Assembly: GCA_028699915.1 (NCBI GenBank)
Contig: JAQVTR010000005.1
Coordinates: 1-64,000, forward strand
Reading direction: 5' to 3'
Source of the DNA: Fidelibacterota bacterium
GTDB taxonomy: Bacteria > Fidelibacterota > Fidelibacteria > Fidelibacterales > Fidelibacteraceae
Length of the DNA: 64,000 bases
Positions 18,416 to 27,919 of the stretch are shown piece by piece. The translations under genes were made by a program, and so were the position numbers. Numbering within the stretch: position 1 is the first letter of the stretch; every line of letters begins with the position of its first letter. The notes beneath the pieces were generated by a model. The model saw nothing but the letters and a program-made list of their open reading frames with translations, was not told the DNA's origin and searched no databases.

Positions 18416-19177
18416 TTAATATTCCAGCTCCAGCATTTGAATTTTCTTCATCTCCGCATATGCCGTTAAATTAAACTGCAGCGGTGTCACGGAAATATAG
18501 TTATTTTTTATGGCAGTATCATCGATTGTTTCATTTCCCGGCGTTTCTTTTTTTGATCCGGACATCCAGTAATAAGTGCGGCCTTTGGGATCCGTGCGTT
18601 TATAAAAAGCCTCCTGCCATTGCGCCATGCCCTGTTCGGTAATGCGGATACCGGCAATTTCGGCACTCTCCCGCACATTGGGAACATTCACATTCAGCAG
18701 CACACCGGCGGGAATTCCCCGTTCTGCTATGCGCTGTACCAGTTTACGAGCAAATGCCTGCGCGGGTTCCCAGTTTGGATCCTGATAGGTTGTCAAGCTG
18801 ATCGCAATTCCCGGAATACCGTTAAAAACGGCTTCTGCAGCTCCGCCCACGGTTCCGGAGTAGATCACGTTCAAACCCGAGTTGCAGCCAAGATTAATGC
18901 CCGAAAGCACTAGGTCCGGCCGTCGATCCAGCAATTCGTTCAGCGCAAGTTTCACACAATCCGCCGGCGAACCGCTCACCGCAATGCCTTCAAATAAGCC
19001 GTCGCGCAGATATTTCCGGACAGAAATGGGTTTGTCGAGCGTAATGCCGTGGCTGACCGCCGAACGTTCGCCGTCCGGGGCAATTACATGAACGGCGGCA
19101 AAGTCGCACAGCGCCGAATAGAGGGCCGCTATTCCGGGTGCGGCAATGCCGTCGTCGTTTACCAGTAAAATATTCAA
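18416..19177 (-). CDS. surE: 5'/3'-nucleotidase SurE
   Basis: A 253-residue SurE phosphatase acting on nucleoside monophosphates. The N-terminus NILLVNDDGIAAPGI contains the metal-binding Asp pair, followed by APDGERSAVSH and SGINLGCNSG and YSGTVGGAAEA, all diagnostic. The start codon is TTG at 19177, which places the canonical N-terminus correctly, shares TTGA with the rimI stop, and has CTGGAG upstream. Length is standard. Confidence 0.94.
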   Translation of the reverse strand: MNILLVNDDGIAAPGIAALYSALCDFAAVHVIAPDGERSAVSHGITLDKPISVRKYLRDGLFEGIAVSGSPADCVKLALNELLDRRPDLVLSGINLGCNSGLNVIYSGTVGGAAEAVFNGIPGIAISLTTYQDPNWEPAQAFARKLVQRIAERGIPAGVLLNVNVPNVRESAEIAGIRITEQGMAQWQEAFYKRTDPKGRTYYWMSGSKKETPGNETIDDTAIKNNYISVTPLQFNLTAYAEMKKIQMLELEY

Positions 19178-19620
19178 TATTTCTCCAGTTTTCTTATCAA
19201 GTGCAGTGCGGCCGAAGTTTCACCGCTATAATATCCCTCTTCGCGGCCGCAAATTTCAAATCCCTGCTTTGCATAAAAAATAGCTGCGGCCGTATTATTT
19301 TCGCTGACTTCAAGGGTAAGTGCAGATGCGGCATAACGCCGGGCATAGCGCAGCATTTTATCAAAAAGCTTTCCACCTATTCCATGCCGCCGCCGCACTT
19401 CAATAACCGCAATGTTGTGAATGTGCAGATCCGCTTCCCCAATTTGAAAGATCAGGTAGGCACAGACCCTTCGTTTTTCTATCGCAACCCAGCTTCGAAC
19501 ATCCGGATACAGGAGTTCGGCATAAAAGTCCAGTTCGTTCCAAGGATCGCTGAAGGCGGCTTTTTCGATCTCGATGACGGTCGGGATATCTTTGGGAAGC
19601 ATCGTGCGTATACGGATCAT
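19174..19620 (-). CDS. rimI: Ribosomal-protein-alanine N-acetyltransferase-like GNAT
   Basis: A 148-residue GNAT acetyltransferase. The acetyl-CoA loop is RRHGIGGKLF, and the C-terminal NTAAAIFYAKQGFEICG is the typical RimI beta-alpha end; the N-terminus has FSDPW, which is characteristic of RimI. It is expected to acetylate ribosomal protein S18. The start at 19620 overlaps the tsaB stop (ATGA). Its position between tsaB and surE fits the common tsaB-rimI neighbourhood. Confidence 0.9.
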   Translation of the reverse strand: MIRIRTMLPKDIPTVIEIEKAAFSDPWNELDFYAELLYPDVRSWVAIEKRRVCAYLIFQIGEADLHIHNIAVIEVRRRHGIGGKLFDKMLRYARRYAASALTLEVSENNTAAAIFYAKQGFEICGREEGYYSGETSAALHLIRKLEKY

Positions 19621-20273
19621 CGCAATGTCCCGTTCTCCCATTCCTTCGGTTTGTAGGCCATTCCGTATTCCAGGACCAGGCTGTCATAATCCGTTCCGGC
19701 AGAGCCGGGAAAATACGCCTGATAATAATTGCCGATCAACGAAGGCAGAAGCGAACGCCGCGTTATACGGAATTCCGGTCCAAGATCCGACAAGGCAGTA
19801 TTGCTGATGATATGCCGGCATTGCGGATAACGGGAAGCAATGTCACCGGTTTTGCAGTAGTGAATATCAAGCTGTGGAAATTCCGAAGCGTAACCGGCGG
19901 AATAGACATAATCGCGATGCGAACGGAGAAGCCAAAGGGGGTGTTCGTCCGGATCGATCAGATCGCGGCAGCCCGCAATGTAAGCATGCATGCTGTTTAC
20001 AGCCGCCAGCGGAATGCGATGCGGATACACGAGTCCCTTGGCAAAGCTCATTCCGATGCGCAGGCCGGTAAAAGAGCCGGGGCCGGCGGAAACCACCACG
20101 GTTTCCAGCGCAGGGATGCGGATGCTGTTTTCTTCGAGGATCTCTGCAGTGAGCGTAACCAGCTTTTCGGCATGCACGCGTTCTTCTTCAAGATAGCGTT
20201 CCGCCACGCAGCCGGTGTCATCGTGCAGGGAAATGCCGCAGACTTTCGAAGAGGTTTCAATGGCCAGGATCAT
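19617..20273 (-). CDS. tsaB: tRNA t6A-modification protein TsaB
   Basis: A 218-residue TsaB (YeaZ), partner of TsaD in making threonylcarbamoyl-adenosine at tRNA position 37. The N-terminus ILAIETSSKVCGISL and the segment VVSAGPGSFTGLRIGMSFAKGL are diagnostic. It lacks the metal-binding HxxxH of TsaD, as expected. Both ends overlap neighbours by 4 bases (tsaE upstream, rimI downstream). Confidence 0.94.
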   Translation of the reverse strand: MILAIETSSKVCGISLHDDTGCVAERYLEEERVHAEKLVTLTAEILEENSIRIPALETVVVSAGPGSFTGLRIGMSFAKGLVYPHRIPLAAVNSMHAYIAGCRDLIDPDEHPLWLLRSHRDYVYSAGYASEFPQLDIHYCKTGDIASRYPQCRHIISNTALSDLGPEFRITRRSLLPSLIGNYYQAYFPGSAGTDYDSLVLEYGMAYKPKEWENGTLR

Positions 20274-20716
20274 AGAAGCTCCAGTTCAACGGGGGACAAG
20301 ATCTCGATATCCCGCGTATGTTCATTCACGACCCGCATGAAAATATCGATACTGTCGGCAGGCAGATGTTGCGCTATCCGCTCCGGCCATTCGATCAGAA
20401 CGATGCCGCGGGCTTCAAGATATTCCTCAAATCCCAGCAAAAGGATCTCGTCCGGATGCTTGATGCGATAACAGTCGAAATGAAAGACCGGCAGGTCGCC
20501 GCGGTATTCGTTGATCAGAGTAAAGGTTGGGGAGGTTGCCGGTTGGTCTGCGTTCAGATAGCTGCAGATCCCTTTGCTTAACGTTGTTTTTCCCGCTGCA
20601 AGATCGCCGTAGAGCGCCAGCACCCGGTCCGGCTCCAGCTGCGCGGCAAGGCGCTCTCCCAGTGCAACGGTTTCCCGGGGAGAACGGGTACGTAAGCGAT
20701 AGCGGAACGGCTTCAT
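20270..20716 (-). CDS. tsaE: tRNA t6A-modification ATPase TsaE
   Basis: A 148-residue TsaE (YjeE) P-loop ATPase of the t6A complex. Walker A is GDLAAGKTT near residue 41, followed by PTFTLINEYRG and HFDCYRI, which are diagnostic. Its ATG overlaps the porX stop (ATGA) and its TGA overlaps the tsaB start. Length is normal. Confidence 0.93.
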   Translation of the reverse strand: MKPFRYRLRTRSPRETVALGERLAAQLEPDRVLALYGDLAAGKTTLSKGICSYLNADQPATSPTFTLINEYRGDLPVFHFDCYRIKHPDEILLLGFEEYLEARGIVLIEWPERIAQHLPADSIDIFMRVVNEHTRDIEILSPVELELL

Positions 20717-22284
20717 CGCTTCGGCCTCAGAACCGCAACCGGCAAGATCATCTCATCACGGGAAACACCGCCGTGCTGGAAGGTGCCGGGATAGATTTTT
20801 TCGTATTTTTTCGCATTGTTCGGATACAGAAAATAATAATCGTCACGTGCAAAAATGTAGGTGGCGGCCAGGGTGGTTTGCGGCAGGCGGAACTGTGCGG
20901 AGTCTTTAATATACAGTGCGGATTTTCCCGAGACCACCAGGTTCCTGCCGGTTTTATAGCGAAGGCTGTCGGTGGAATCACGATCCGCCTTGACAAGGGA
21001 CCCGCGGTTCACACGCAGGCTGCCGTGGTCGGAGCTGATCACAACATGAAAGCCGGCCTCGCCCGCCATTTCGATCATGCGCCGCAGATAGGAGCCTTCC
21101 ACCCAGTTGCGAACGACATTGCGATAACCCGCTTCGTCTGGAACGATCTCAAGCAGAACTTCCGAAACAGAACGTTTGTGGGCAAGAATATCGACAAAGT
21201 TTGCCACCAGCACAATGAGATCGTTGTTGCGGATATCCGAAAAACGATTAGCCAGATTGTCGCCGTATTTCGAATCGCTGACCTTATGAAAGGAATGGCC
21301 GTTCCGGAGGAAGAGCCCGGATTTTTTCAAATAATCCGCCAGAAGCTGTTCCTCGTAACGGTTCATACTTTCTTCGCTGTCGGGATTGGCATAAATGTCG
21401 GGATACTTTACATTGATTGCATCGGGGAACATGCCGGCAAAAATTGCATTGCGGCTGTAGGGGGTTGCAGTCGGAAGAATACTCAAATGGGATGCCAGGC
21501 GGATGTCGAACTGATCATAAAACAAGGGCGTCACGGCCAGCCAGTGGTCAAAACGCATGCAATCCACCACGATGAAAAAGGTCTTTTTGTTTTCTTTTAA
21601 CAAAGGTGCTACAAAGGTATCCATCAATTGCGGGGACATCGGGATATCCGGGGCTTCATGCCGCACCCAGGCCACATATTTATCCGCGACCAGCCGATCG
21701 AATTCCCGGTTCGCCGTGACGGTCAGTTCTTCCAGAAAATGTTCCAGATCGTACTGAATATTCTTTGCGAATTCAATCTGCCAAAAAGCGAGCCGTTCAT
21801 GAAGACGGGCCCATTCCTGCAACGATGTAATGCCGCCGAACAGTGCTTCGCTGCTTTGCTGATAAAAACTCATAAATTCCCGTGCGCGTGCCTCGCGGGC
21901 GATATCCGCACGGTCAAGGATCTTTTTAAGGCTCATCAGGACCTGAGAGGGATTAATGGGCTTGGTCAGATAGTCGGAGATCTCCTTGCCGATAGCGTCT
22001 TCCATGAGCGATTCTTCTTCGTTCTTGGTGATCATGACCACCGGCATTCCGGGACGCAGGTGCCGGATCTGCTCCAACACCGCCAGACCGTCAAGACCGT
22101 CCATCATCTCGTCAAGCAGGGCGGCGCTGACATATTCATGCCGAATGATCTCGAGCGCATCCACGCCATTGGTGGCGGTTTTAACCTCGTAGCCTCTTTC
22201 TTCGAGAAATAAAATATGCGGACGCAGAAGATGGATTTCGTCATCAACCCACAGAATCACGGCTTTATTTGCATTTTCACTCAT
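20713..22284 (-). CDS. porX: PorX-type response regulator with PglZ/alkaline-phosphatase-like domain
   Basis: A 523-residue protein: receiver domain at about residues 8-128, with acidic pocket VDDE, phospho-acceptor Asp58 (ALLDEMM) and MITK, then a helical linker, then a PglZ-type alkaline-phosphatase-fold domain (about 200-520) with VVDCMRFDHW and SSDHGSLRVNRG as likely metal-binding segments. This layout is that of PorX, the response regulator controlling type IX secretion in Bacteroidetes, where the PglZ domain is reported to act on nucleotides. It is the first gene of the tsaE-tsaB-rimI-surE operon. A cognate PorY kinase is not in the window. That it controls T9SS here is inference. Confidence 0.85.
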   Translation of the reverse strand: MSENANKAVILWVDDEIHLLRPHILFLEERGYEVKTATNGVDALEIIRHEYVSAALLDEMMDGLDGLAVLEQIRHLRPGMPVVMITKNEEESLMEDAIGKEISDYLTKPINPSQVLMSLKKILDRADIAREARAREFMSFYQQSSEALFGGITSLQEWARLHERLAFWQIEFAKNIQYDLEHFLEELTVTANREFDRLVADKYVAWVRHEAPDIPMSPQLMDTFVAPLLKENKKTFFIVVDCMRFDHWLAVTPLFYDQFDIRLASHLSILPTATPYSRNAIFAGMFPDAINVKYPDIYANPDSEESMNRYEEQLLADYLKKSGLFLRNGHSFHKVSDSKYGDNLANRFSDIRNNDLIVLVANFVDILAHKRSVSEVLLEIVPDEAGYRNVVRNWVEGSYLRRMIEMAGEAGFHVVISSDHGSLRVNRGSLVKADRDSTDSLRYKTGRNLVVSGKSALYIKDSAQFRLPQTTLAATYIFARDDYYFLYPNNAKKYEKIYPGTFQHGGVSRDEMILPVAVLRPKR

Positions 22285-22400
22285 GGCAGTAATTTAATCC
22301 CAATTTCATTTGATACAAAAGGATTTACACCAGACCTGCATGTATTTATTGCCGCTGAACGGGAATTGTTACAGAAAAAACCTTCCCGCCCAGGATAAAT

Positions 22401-23744
22401 TCAGGTCTGCATTGCCAGCTTGAACAACAATCCGGAGGAATTGATCAGAATACTGCAGCGCAAAGGTCCCCATTCGCGGACACAGACCAGGTCGATATAG
22501 ATCGTTTCCACTGCCGGCATGCGCTGAATGGCATAGCTGCTGCCGTCCAGAGGGCGCAGGAGATATAAAATGGTTTCCGCGCTGGCTCCCTGCGTTAACT
22601 GCAGACGCAAAAGATGCCCCTTTTTGCGGTAGCTCAGGCGCAGGAACCCCGCTCCCGCGCGCAAGGTTTTGCAATCCGTCAGGATTTGAAAATCGAGCTG
22701 CAGTGCAGGATTGACGGTAAATTTCAGACGTGCCTTAAAAATAATATCACCCCGGTATGCGCGGCAGCGGGAAAAGGGAAAATTTTCCGCATCGGCGATG
22801 TGCTCCCCGTATTTTACTTGCAGGCCCAGTCCGGCCTCCATGGATTTCTGACGGTATTGCAGGTCCAGATAAAACCGCTGATTTAGTTCCCGGGAATGTT
22901 CAACGCGAAACCCGCTTCCCTTGATTTTCCATGCTCCGGCTGAGAATGCGATCCCGCCGCAAAGCCCGCGACTTGCGGGTTGCAGCGTTCCCCAGGCAGC
23001 ATCGGTCATAAAACCGCGAAAAGAAGGGGCGGTATAGAGTCCGCCCGCATGGAAGCTTAGCCGGCCCCGTGGAATAAACAGGTCGGTACCGATATGATTT
23101 AATCCTTTCTCCGTTAGGGAAAGGTCTGCACTTCCCCTCCAGAAAGCGGCACGGTATTCTGTCCAGGTCTCCAGAATAGCCGGCTGCGTCAGGAATAACT
23201 CGAGACCTGTCGAGAAGGTTTTGCGCTCCAGCCGGCTTATTATAACAGGCACGGCGCTCATCAGCATCGCCGTCAGCGAGACGCCGCCGTATTCACCGCC
23301 AAGGTAGATCAGGGAGGGATAGTAATCGTAATTTCGAATGCGGATATTTCCACGCCCGATACGGTAATTGTTCCGGGGATCCGCGCTAAAGCCCATCATG
23401 GTATTGCCCAGAATGCGCCCCCTTGCGATGTGCGGCCGTCCACGTCCGATGCCCGCCTGCCAGTGTTTCGAAGCAAAGGAAAGCCCCGCGCTTGTTCGCA
23501 GGGTGCCTTGTTCTTCGCTGCTTCGCAGATAAAACGAAAAAGGCCCGTGATCGATATGGCAAATACTTTTACAGGCATAATCGTTTCGCAGGCGGAACTG
23601 TAAAATAAAACGGGCAGTTCCTTCAAGTTCTTCGAAATAATGCGGAGACAGTAATTCGGGAAAGCTCAGGGAATCTTCGGGAAGGCCGGCAAGCGCCAGT
23701 GCGGTACAAACTGACAAGCAGAGTAATGCTTGTTTAAAACGCAT
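22401..23744 (-). CDS. Exported, probably outer-membrane beta-rich protein of unknown function
   Basis: A 447-residue protein with a clear signal peptide (ALLCLSVCTALALA). The mature part is made of short alternating strands rich in aromatic residues and Arg/Lys (FILQFRLRNDY, GPFSFYLRSS, FYLDLQYRQKSMEAGLGLQVKYG), typical of an outer-membrane beta-barrel. No enzyme motif is recognised. Its 5' end overlaps the 3' end of the next exported protein gene by 11 bases, so they form a two-gene unit. Confidence 0.6.
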   Translation of the reverse strand: MRFKQALLCLSVCTALALAGLPEDSLSFPELLSPHYFEELEGTARFILQFRLRNDYACKSICHIDHGPFSFYLRSSEEQGTLRTSAGLSFASKHWQAGIGRGRPHIARGRILGNTMMGFSADPRNNYRIGRGNIRIRNYDYYPSLIYLGGEYGGVSLTAMLMSAVPVIISRLERKTFSTGLELFLTQPAILETWTEYRAAFWRGSADLSLTEKGLNHIGTDLFIPRGRLSFHAGGLYTAPSFRGFMTDAAWGTLQPASRGLCGGIAFSAGAWKIKGSGFRVEHSRELNQRFYLDLQYRQKSMEAGLGLQVKYGEHIADAENFPFSRCRAYRGDIIFKARLKFTVNPALQLDFQILTDCKTLRAGAGFLRLSYRKKGHLLRLQLTQGASAETILYLLRPLDGSSYAIQRMPAVETIYIDLVCVREWGPLRCSILINSSGLLFKLAMQT

Positions 23745-24519
23745 AGGCCAGTCCGCTCATATAGGATACTCCGAGCAAAGGGTGCATGTGCAGAAATCCG
23801 CAAACTTCCCAGCGGCGGACCTGAAGGCTCAGGATCACGCGCAGCGAGGACTGGGGATAGTCATATTGCAATCCTAGCTGTAGTACGGAAAAGGGCATGC
23901 AGGACAGCCCGCCGTATATCTGCCATCCGTAGTCCGCGCGTTTTCGCAGTCCGCCGTTGAACTGAAAGACACAGCCCGGACTATAGGAAAGTCCCGCATG
24001 CAGCAGCGGTTCAAGGAAAGGCGGCTGATCTTCCGTGGAAAGATCCATAAAATGCCGGTTGAACAGAAAGATTCGCCAGTCCGAATGCGGAATGATCTGC
24101 AGTCCGCCAGAACAGGAGACGCTGTGCCGGGTATCATAACCCGGAATTTGCGAAAGGGCGTAATGGATCTGCAGTCCGGCCTGGATCTGCGATTCGCGCA
24201 GGAGGGGAAAAGCACCCGTTACACGATAATTTCCGATCAGCGGATGGTACTGTGCGTTAAGTGTAAAAGAAAGCCGCGGAAAGGCCAGACAAAGAAGGCC
24301 TTCCCGAACCGCAAAAGCGCTGTAAGCGGGGGAGACGGTGCAACAGAGCGCAAAGCTATCCGGGAAGGCGGAGGGATCGACCGCATACTGCAGAGCGGAA
24401 CCTTTATCAGCCAAAAAAGCGGCTTGCGAAAGTTCAAGCAAATCGTCGATATGCCATAGCGCCGCATGGCAAACAGGAAGCAGACAGACGCATAAGAAAA
24501 TCTTTCTCGATCCGGACAT
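23734..24519 (-). CDS. Exported beta-barrel-like protein of unknown function
   Basis: A 261-residue exported protein. I choose the ATG at 24519 because AGCGGGGG lies just upstream; an in-frame start at 24549 lacks such a site. The signal peptide is KIFLCVCLLPVCHA. The mature part has repeated amphipathic strands (LSFTLNAQYHPLIGNYRVTG, LQLGLQYDYPQSSLRVILSL) and ends in an aromatic residue (LAYAF), which is typical of outer-membrane barrels. First gene of a pair with the gene at 22401-23744. Confidence 0.6.
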   Translation of the reverse strand: MSGSRKIFLCVCLLPVCHAALWHIDDLLELSQAAFLADKGSALQYAVDPSAFPDSFALCCTVSPAYSAFAVREGLLCLAFPRLSFTLNAQYHPLIGNYRVTGAFPLLRESQIQAGLQIHYALSQIPGYDTRHSVSCSGGLQIIPHSDWRIFLFNRHFMDLSTEDQPPFLEPLLHAGLSYSPGCVFQFNGGLRKRADYGWQIYGGLSCMPFSVLQLGLQYDYPQSSLRVILSLQVRRWEVCGFLHMHPLLGVSYMSGLAYAF

Positions 24520-24654
24520 GAACCCCCGCTCTTTTGCCAAAAATAACAAAACGGGACAGCTTGAACAAACGGGTGCACACAGATTGTGACGTTGCGCACG
24601 ATTCAGTGTGAAAAAAGCGGGATGCTATCTGCGCCGGCGGCCGCAAGAATTCTG

Positions 24655-24683
24655 TTGACTATAATCCGGGTATATGCTACATT
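24655..24683 (+). promoter_or_regulatory. Candidate sigma-70-type promoter for the lipoprotein gene
   Basis: TTGACT (24655-24660) and TACATT (24678-24683) are separated by 17 bases, about 110 bases before the start codon of the lipoprotein gene. Only one mismatch is seen in the -35 box. The rest of the 276-base gap shows nothing else I can name. Confidence 0.45.
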
Positions 24684-24795
24684 GTTTCATCCAGCGAAAC
24701 CAAGGCGGCAAATACCCGAGAGCGTTTAGTTACATCAACGTTTTTCAGCAGTTAGCGGAACGGCGGCATTCCCGTTCACGGAAAGGCGGCGAAAG

Positions 24796-26079
24796 ATGAA
24801 AAAGAAATATATTTTTATGATCTTCCTTTTGTCAATGTCAATAATGTTGACGCGATGTGATCTGTTTGGGCCCATTATCGGAGGGAGTGTCCGGATACAC
24901 GGCAATATTCCCCCTGCGCCCACGGCAAAAACAAGCTTGCATGCGGAAGCCCCTGAAGGCCTTGAAACCGCGAAACACGTACTGCTGTTCGGTGGAAACG
25001 AATATACGCTCGGCAATATTCAAAACGGGAGCTTCAGTATTTCCACACCTGCCGGCGGCGCCGTGGTGCTGGCCTTTCTGGACAGCGCTTACAACTATAT
25101 CGGCAATCTGTTCTGCGGCGGCCTGAATGTGCTCCCCCTGGTGGGACTTTCGGACGGAATAAACACTCAGATCGACCTTGGGGACCTGAGCCTGAATGAG
25201 TATGCCGTCATTCCCGCACATGATCCCTTCGGGAACGAGATCATTCTGGGTAACAAAGAGACTGCATTTCTTCAGCAACTGGGTCGCTATTATGCATCGA
25301 TCGCCGCGAACATCGACAGCGATCACGACAGCATCCCGGATATTCTCAGCGAGAAGCATATTCTTTTATCCGGCCAGTTCTTTTTGCGGAGCGGGTTTTA
25401 CGGAACGGACCTTCGGTCAGCCCTTGTTTTTAACAATACCGCTGCTGACCTCCGATATTCGCTGCGTGCCGAAGGCGGGAGGAATATCAGCCCGGAACAG
25501 GAAGATATCCTGCTCAGCGGACCCCGGGAAGACCCCTATGCACAAATAACAACCTGGCATCAGCTTTATCTGGACGGCGGTGATTTTATCGCATGTTTCA
25601 AAATTGAGATCCCCAATGATACCCATATGTTTGCCGGCACCAGCTCTCCTGCTCCGTTCAAAATGGGAACATACCTGCTGAGCGTCGGGAATCAGCCCGG
25701 CCGCAGTCTTGAATATTCCAATGAAGGTGTGCTGCCCTACCTGATCATACCCGTACCGACCATTCATACGAACAATGAGGGAAATTTAAGTTCCGTTAGC
25801 CTGACTTACCGCTTTCCGGACGGCACGGAGGCGGACCCCGGGCTCTTATTCAATGATCTTTCACTGCAATTTGACGGCAGCAATGGTGATCAGGAAGAAG
25901 GCGGACGCATGTTCACGATCGGAAATCTTTTTGATGAATCGATGCGGGATATCGATTTTTACGAGATCTCCGTTTCACCGCCCCGTGACATCAGCGGCCT
26001 TTTACGGGTCTCGACATGCTGTACCGACCTGCTTGGGAATTCATACGAATTTACCTGGTTCAAAGAAATCGGCTCCTGA
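24796..26079 (+). CDS. Hypothetical lipoprotein
   Basis: A 427-residue predicted lipoprotein: MKKKYIFMIFLLSMSI signal, then MLTR-Cys22; Arg before the lipid Cys is unusual but tolerated. The mature part is beta-rich. Residues near 40-110 (HVLLFGGNEYTLGNIQNGSFSISTP) resemble a carboxypeptidase-regulatory-like domain. NIDSDHDSIPDIL near residue 175 looks like a calcium-binding thrombospondin type-3 repeat. Function unknown; probably surface or periplasmic. Confidence 0.65.
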   Translation: MKKKYIFMIFLLSMSIMLTRCDLFGPIIGGSVRIHGNIPPAPTAKTSLHAEAPEGLETAKHVLLFGGNEYTLGNIQNGSFSISTPAGGAVVLAFLDSAYNYIGNLFCGGLNVLPLVGLSDGINTQIDLGDLSLNEYAVIPAHDPFGNEIILGNKETAFLQQLGRYYASIAANIDSDHDSIPDILSEKHILLSGQFFLRSGFYGTDLRSALVFNNTAADLRYSLRAEGGRNISPEQEDILLSGPREDPYAQITTWHQLYLDGGDFIACFKIEIPNDTHMFAGTSSPAPFKMGTYLLSVGNQPGRSLEYSNEGVLPYLIIPVPTIHTNNEGNLSSVSLTYRFPDGTEADPGLLFNDLSLQFDGSNGDQEEGGRMFTIGNLFDESMRDIDFYEISVSPPRDISGLLRVSTCCTDLLGNSYEFTWFKEIGS

Positions 26080-26300
26080 GGAACGATTCTGCGGAACAAC
26101 TGTCCTGAATTTGAGCTTCCGGACTTCCGGATGAGTGCGCTTTGCCGATTTTCAATACGATAATAAGGTTGCCTTTGTTGCCGCTTAAAATGGGGGATTG
26201 GCAGCGGAATAAGCAGCAAATTTACTCCCGGAAAACAGAAGGGGAACAACAACACCCCAGATCAAGAGCCTTAATACCGATCGATAATTCACGCAGGAGT

Positions 26301-27836
26301 TTAAAGCAGGTCCCGCCGCCGGTCCAGATTGCGGTAATGAATGGCTTCGCTGAGGTGAGCGGCCGTAATATTCACCGCATCGTCCAGGTCCGCAATCGTG
26401 CGCGCGACCTTCAGAATCCGGGTATAAGCCCGGGCGCTCAGGCCCAGCCGCATCAGCGCGATCTTCAGAAGCTGACGGCATTCTTCGTTCAGCATGCAAT
26501 AGCGCTTGATCTCCCGGGGACCCATGTGCGCATTGCAGTGAATGCGCGGGTAATCCGCAAAACGCCGGGTCTGAATGCCGCGTGCGGCTTCAACACGTTT
26601 TCGGATGCTTCCGGATGACTCGCTGTCCTCACGGCCGCTGAGTTCCTCGTAGCTGACAGTGGGCACATCGATGTGAATATCGATGCGGTCCAGCAGCGGA
26701 CCGGATATCCTGCTGAGGTAATGCTGGATTTGTCCCATGCTACAGCTGCATTCGTGCTGGGGATCACCCGAATAGCCGCAGGGACAGGGGTTCATAGCGG
26801 CGATGAGCATGAATTTTGCCGGGTAGGTCAGCGAGGTCAGGGCCCGGCTGATTGTCACCTGGCCATCCTCCAGCGGCTGACGCAGAACCTCCAGCACATT
26901 CTTTTTGAATTCCGGAAATTCGTCCAGAAAGAGTACACCGTTATGGGCGAGACTAACCTCGCCCGGGCGCGGGATGCGTCCGCCGCCGACCAGAGCGCTG
27001 TCGCTGACCGTGTGATGCGGGGAACGGAAAGGCCGGCGGGTGATCAGGCCCTGTTCAGAAATATCCTCATAGATCGAATAAATGGCGGTGGTCTCCATTG
27101 CCTCCTCAAGGGTCAGGTCCGGCAGTATTGTGGGAAAGCGTTTTGCCAGCATGGATTTTCCCGAGCCGGGCGGACCGATCATAACAATGTTGTGTCCGCC
27201 GGATGCCGCGACCTCCAGCGCGCGCTTGACATGCGCCTGTCCCTTGACCTCCGAAAAATCATGCCCGCCGCTTTCACGGCAGCTGAAGTATTGCCGGATG
27301 TCAATACTGGCGGGCGGCACGGATTCCGGATCGTTGACAATTTGAACGGCGTCTGTCAGCCTGTCAACGCCCCAGACCTTGCAGTATCCCGGCATGGCGG
27401 CTTCTTCGGCATTGGCACTGGGGACGATCAGCTGCTTCTGGCGGAAGTGCTTCATGCCGATGGCAATGGGCAGAATACCCCGCGAAGGACGCAGGGTGCC
27501 GTCCAGGGCAAGCTCGCCGATCAATACCGTATTCTCGAGTTTTTCTCCATCAACCATCCCGGAAACCGCCAGCAGGCCCATGGCAAGGGAAAGATCAAAA
27601 CCGCTGCCTTCTTTGGGAATATCGGCCGGTGCCAGATTCTGAATGATCTTGCCGCCCGGCATATGAAAACCGCAGGATTTGATTGCCGAAAGCAGGCGCG
27701 AAAAGCTCTCCTTGACCGCTTTTTCCGGCAGTCCGACAATAAAATACTTGGGCGTGCTGGCATCCATACGGGTCTCGACAATGACCTCGTAGGCATGGAT
27801 CCCGTGCAGTCCGGCGGAGTAACAGCGTGAAATCAT
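26301..27836 (-). CDS. comM: Mg-chelatase-family AAA ATPase ComM/YifB
   Basis: A 511-residue ComM-type protein. The N-terminal ribosomal-S5-like domain ([25 protein letters not shown]) is followed by the AAA domain with Walker A GPPGSGKS near residue 222 and Walker [13 protein letters not shown], then the C-terminal Mg_chelatase_C region ending with [21 protein letters not shown] is the usual Cys-containing loop. In gammaproteobacteria ComM helps branch migration during natural transformation; here the role is assumed similar. It is transcribed away from the purine cluster and shares its upstream region. Confidence 0.93.
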   Translation of the reverse strand: MISRCYSAGLHGIHAYEVIVETRMDASTPKYFIVGLPEKAVKESFSRLLSAIKSCGFHMPGGKIIQNLAPADIPKEGSGFDLSLAMGLLAVSGMVDGEKLENTVLIGELALDGTLRPSRGILPIAIGMKHFRQKQLIVPSANAEEAAMPGYCKVWGVDRLTDAVQIVNDPESVPPASIDIRQYFSCRESGGHDFSEVKGQAHVKRALEVAASGGHNIVMIGPPGSGKSMLAKRFPTILPDLTLEEAMETTAIYSIYEDISEQGLITRRPFRSPHHTVSDSALVGGGRIPRPGEVSLAHNGVLFLDEFPEFKKNVLEVLRQPLEDGQVTISRALTSLTYPAKFMLIAAMNPCPCGYSGDPQHECSCSMGQIQHYLSRISGPLLDRIDIHIDVPTVSYEELSGREDSESSGSIRKRVEAARGIQTRRFADYPRIHCNAHMGPREIKRYCMLNEECRQLLKIALMRLGLSARAYTRILKVARTIADLDDAVNITAAHLSEAIHYRNLDRRRDLL

Positions 27837-27886
27837 AGCGAAAAAATACGGAATAATTCATGAGAAAACAGCGGGCATTTTCAGCT

Positions 27887-27902
27887 TGTGACACAGATCA
27901 CA
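27887..27902. promoter_or_regulatory. CRP/FNR-family type binding site
   Basis: TGTGACACAGATCACA is a perfect TGTGA-N6-TCACA palindrome matching the E. coli CRP consensus half sites. Its centre lies about 60 bases before the transcription start predicted from the promoter at 27920-27948, the usual class I activator distance, and about 58 bases upstream of the comM start codon, so it could act on either gene. Confidence 0.6.
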
Positions 27903-27919
27903 GAAAAGGATCAGTGTGA

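Noticed and set aside
20527-21600. A 357-codon open frame antisense to porX/tsaE
   Set aside because: Both real genes have diagnostic motifs and overlapping starts. The antisense frame shows none.
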